Notes under the pieces: model-generated
The model's database searches: none
What the model saw: the letters and a program-made list of their open reading frames with translations, nothing else
What the model was told of the DNA's origin: nothing
Part shown: positions 15,714 through 20,280 of the stretch, piece by piece
How positions within the stretch are numbered: the first letter of the stretch is position 1
How the letters are laid out: each line of letters begins with the position of its first letter
NCBI GenBank assembly: GCA_900545755.1
Contig: URAG01000038.1
Location: 1-20,280, forward strand
Source: an uncultured Cloacibacillus sp.
GTDB lineage: Bacteria; Synergistota; Synergistia; Synergistales; Synergistaceae
Direction of reading: 5' to 3'
Length of the DNA stretch: 20,280 bases
Program-made: the position numbers and the translations under genes

Positions 15714-17767
15714 TGTCCGACCTTCTGTTTGAGATAGGAACCGAAGAAATCCCCGCGAGGTTTATGCCCAAGGCGCTTGCCGACCTGGCGCAGTACGCAG
15801 CCGAGGAACTTGACGGCGCGCACATCGCCCACGGAGAGATAAAGTCGGAATGCACGCCTCGCCGTCTTGTGCTCAAAATCAAGGATGTCGCCGGGCGTCA
15901 GGACGACGCCGTCGAAGTCTCAAAAGGGCCGCTCAAGGCTCAGGCATTCGACGCGGACGGCAATCCGACGAAGGCGGCGCAGGGCTTCGCGCGCAGCCGC
16001 GGCGTAGAGGTGTATGAGCTTAAAGTTGAAAAAATTGGAAATGCAGAGTACGTAGTAGCGGAGAAGCGCACTGAGGGACAGCCCTCAATCGAAGTGCTCC
16101 CGCAGCTTCTTGAGAAGATCATGCACCGCCTTTCCTTCCAGAAGAGTATGTACTGGGCGGAGAAGGCCGTCCGTTTTGCGCGTCCCGTCCGCTGGCTCGT
16201 CGCGCTCTACGGCGACAAACCGCTTGAAGTAGTCTTCGGCGGTGTCAAGAGCGGCACGGCCTCGCGCGGACACCGCTTCATGGGCAAGGAATCCGTAGAA
16301 ATTAAAGATGCGGCGTCGTATGACGCTGCGATGCGCGAAAACTTCGTCATAACCGACCCTGAGGAACGCAAGGCCATGATCCTCGCCGGAGTCGCTGATA
16401 TAGAGAAGGAGCTTGGAGCGAAGGTAACCGTCGACCCTGAGCTGCTTGAGGAGAACGTACATCTCAACGAGTACCCTATACCTTTCTACGGAAGCTTTGA
16501 GAAGGAATTCCTCGACATTCCAGCTGAGGTGCTCATTCTGTCGATGGCGAAGAATCAGCGCTACTTCCCGGTCCATGGCGCCGACGGCAAACTCATGCCG
16601 AATTTCATCGGCGTCAGCAACAACCGCGCTAAGGACATGAGCGTCGTGCGTGAAGGCAACGAACGCGTCCTGCGGGCGCGCCTCTACGACGCGGCTTTCT
16701 TCTGGAAAGAAGATCAGAAGAAGTCACTTGATGCCCACGCTGAGGAACTCAAGAACGTAACATACCAGGAAAAGCTCGGCACCGTCTACGATAAGGTGCA
16801 GAGAATAAAGAAGCTTACGCTATGGCTTGCGGAAACGCTCAAGGCCGACGTCGACATGGCGAAGCTTGCGCGCGCCTGCGACCTTGCCAAGGCCGACCTA
16901 GTCACGAGCATGGTCTACGAATTCTCCGACGTGCAGGGAATCATGGGGCGTGAATACGCGCGCAAGGCAGGCGAGCCTGAGGAAGTTGCTCTCGCGATAT
17001 ACGAACAGTATCTGCCGCGCTACGCCGGAGACGAGCTTCCCTCGCAGATCGGCGGAGCGCTGCTTGGAATCGGCGAACGCCTCGACACGCTTGCCGCCAT
17101 CTACAAGATAGGCATGGAACCGACATCGTCGCAAGACCCCTACGGGTTGCGTCGGGCAGCGAGAACGATAAATGAGCTTGTTTGGGGGCTCTCGCTCGAT
17201 ATAAATATCGACGAAGCGCTCGGCATGGCCGCCGGACTTCTCGACATGCCGCAGGAGCGCCTTGATAAGCTCAAGGCCTTCATAGCGCAGCGCCAGCAGG
17301 TGCAGCTCCGTGAAAAGGGTTTCAGCCACGAAGCCGTCGCGCTTGCCGTGCAGACGTCCCCGTCGCGCCCGCTCCAGCTCTACCGTCTAGCCGAAGTCCT
17401 CACGAAGGCCGCCGGCGAGCCATGGTTCGCGGAATTAGTAACTGCCGCAGTCCGCGTAAAGAACCTGCTCGCTAAAGCCGAAGGCGAACCCGGCAAAGTA
17501 GACCCGTCGAAGTTCGTATCCGATGCAGAACGCAGGCTCTACGATGAGCTTCAAAAGCTCACGGGCAGGGCGCACAACGCTGTCGAGAAGTGTGACTGGG
17601 AGGCCCTCGCCGCAACCATGGCCGAACTCGCGCCGGTCATCGCACAGTTCTTCAACGACGTCCTCGTCATGGACAAGGACGCGGATATACGCGAAAACCG
17701 TATAGCGCTGCTCAGCGAGTGTCAGAAATTTTTTATGCAGATAGGCGATTTCAGCCTCTTGAAATAA
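15713..17767 (+). CDS. glyS: Glycyl-tRNA synthetase beta subunit
   Basis: The tRNA-binding subunit partnering GlyQ. The 684-residue length is normal. It opens with the diagnostic LLFEIGTEEIPARFMPKAL, then TPRRLVL, KGPLK, KRYFPVHG-like sequence (here QRYFPVHG around 283-289), NRAKDMSVVREGNERVLRARLYDAAFFW, and an HD-like region ending in GIMGREYARKAGE and PTSSQDPYGLRRAARTI. The C-terminal DALR-type anticodon-binding domain (about 580-680) closes the protein. ATG 15713 shares one base with the glyQ stop, and AAAGGAGG lies 9-10 nt upstream. It is probably the last gene of the long run, since a promoter-like sequence and a palindrome follow. Confidence 0.97.
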   Translation: MSDLLFEIGTEEIPARFMPKALADLAQYAAEELDGAHIAHGEIKSECTPRRLVLKIKDVAGRQDDAVEVSKGPLKAQAFDADGNPTKAAQGFARSRGVEVYELKVEKIGNAEYVVAEKRTEGQPSIEVLPQLLEKIMHRLSFQKSMYWAEKAVRFARPVRWLVALYGDKPLEVVFGGVKSGTASRGHRFMGKESVEIKDAASYDAAMRENFVITDPEERKAMILAGVADIEKELGAKVTVDPELLEENVHLNEYPIPFYGSFEKEFLDIPAEVLILSMAKNQRYFPVHGADGKLMPNFIGVSNNRAKDMSVVREGNERVLRARLYDAAFFWKEDQKKSLDAHAEELKNVTYQEKLGTVYDKVQRIKKLTLWLAETLKADVDMAKLARACDLAKADLVTSMVYEFSDVQGIMGREYARKAGEPEEVALAIYEQYLPRYAGDELPSQIGGALLGIGERLDTLAAIYKIGMEPTSSQDPYGLRRAARTINELVWGLSLDINIDEALGMAAGLLDMPQERLDKLKAFIAQRQQVQLREKGFSHEAVALAVQTSPSRPLQLYRLAEVLTKAAGEPWFAELVTAAVRVKNLLAKAEGEPGKVDPSKFVSDAERRLYDELQKLTGRAHNAVEKCDWEALAATMAELAPVIAQFFNDVLVMDKDADIRENRIALLSECQKFFMQIGDFSLLK

Positions 17768-17785
17768 CGCAATCTGTGATATAAA
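17759..17785 (+). promoter_or_regulatory. Candidate extended -10 promoter for ppdK
   Basis: TTGAAA (17759-17764, overlapping the glyS stop) is followed after 15 bp by TATAAA (17780-17785). The TATAAA carries an upstream TG one base away (17777-17778), an extended -10 that can tolerate a poor spacer. TATACT (17787-17792) is an alternative -10. Either would place the start before the palindrome at 17801, leaving it in the 5' leader. Confidence 0.45.
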
Positions 17786-17800
17786 TTATACTGTTGTGTA

Positions 17801-17818
17801 TAACGGCCGGAGCCGTTA
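17801..17818. promoter_or_regulatory. 18-bp perfect palindrome/hairpin upstream of ppdK
   Basis: TAACGGC-CGGA-GCCGTTA: seven perfect pairs with a 4-nt loop, 29 nt before the ppdK start. No T-run follows, so it is a poor intrinsic terminator. It could be a repressor site just downstream of the promoter, an mRNA-stabilising 5' hairpin, or part of glyS 3'-end formation. Confidence 0.5.
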
Positions 17819-17847
17819 AATCAAACGATACATTGGGAGGTAACTTG

Positions 17848-20280
<2,433 letters not shown>

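Overview
The window carries about 20 kb of housekeeping genes from a GC-rich (by eye, high-50s percent), diderm-like anaerobe. Most likely it comes from the phylum Synergistota (Cloacibacillus/Synergistes-like). That placement is inferred from the overall gene order, Firmicutes-type synteny in a GC-rich genome, pyruvate phosphate dikinase and a PerR-type regulator; it was not tested by any search. I see no phage, insertion sequence, CRISPR array or obvious recent transfer. Almost every base is explained by known core genes.

Layout. 1-702 (minus strand): a membrane-protein gene running off the left edge, preceded by a PerR-type Fur-family regulator. 703-915: the divergent control region, with an AT-rich palindrome over the regulator's -10 box, an imperfect inverted repeat, and a promoter for tRNA-Gln(TTG) at 916-991. 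1041-4188: glmU, prs and the CTC-type rplY. 4366-17767: a tightly packed, co-directional run of pth, mfd, mazG, a NifU-like Fe-S protein, phoH, a 7TM-HD (YqfF/PgpH) gene, ybeY, cdd, era, recO, glyQ and glyS. Many junctions overlap (ATGA, GTGA, TAATG), which suggests one transcription unit with translational coupling. 17768-17847: a promoter-like stretch with an 18-bp perfect palindrome. 17848 to the right edge: ppdK, cut off after 811 codons.

How the genes work together: precursor synthesis (UDP-GlcNAc by GlmU, PRPP by Prs), translation quality and maturation (bL25, Pth, YbeY, Era, GlyQS, tRNA-Gln), repair (Mfd, RecO), nucleotide-pool hygiene and salvage (MazG, Cdd), c-di-AMP turnover (the PgpH-like gene) and pyruvate/PEP metabolism (PPDK). 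The order combines two blocks known from Bacillus: glmU-prs-ctc-pth-mfd-mazG and phoH-yqfF-ybeY-cdd-era-recO-glyQ-glyS. Here they join through mazG and a NifU-like gene.

The most notable anomaly is an in-frame amber codon at 11727-11729. It splits the PgpH-like phosphodiesterase in the middle of its HD metal site while the reading frame stays open and conserved to 12236.
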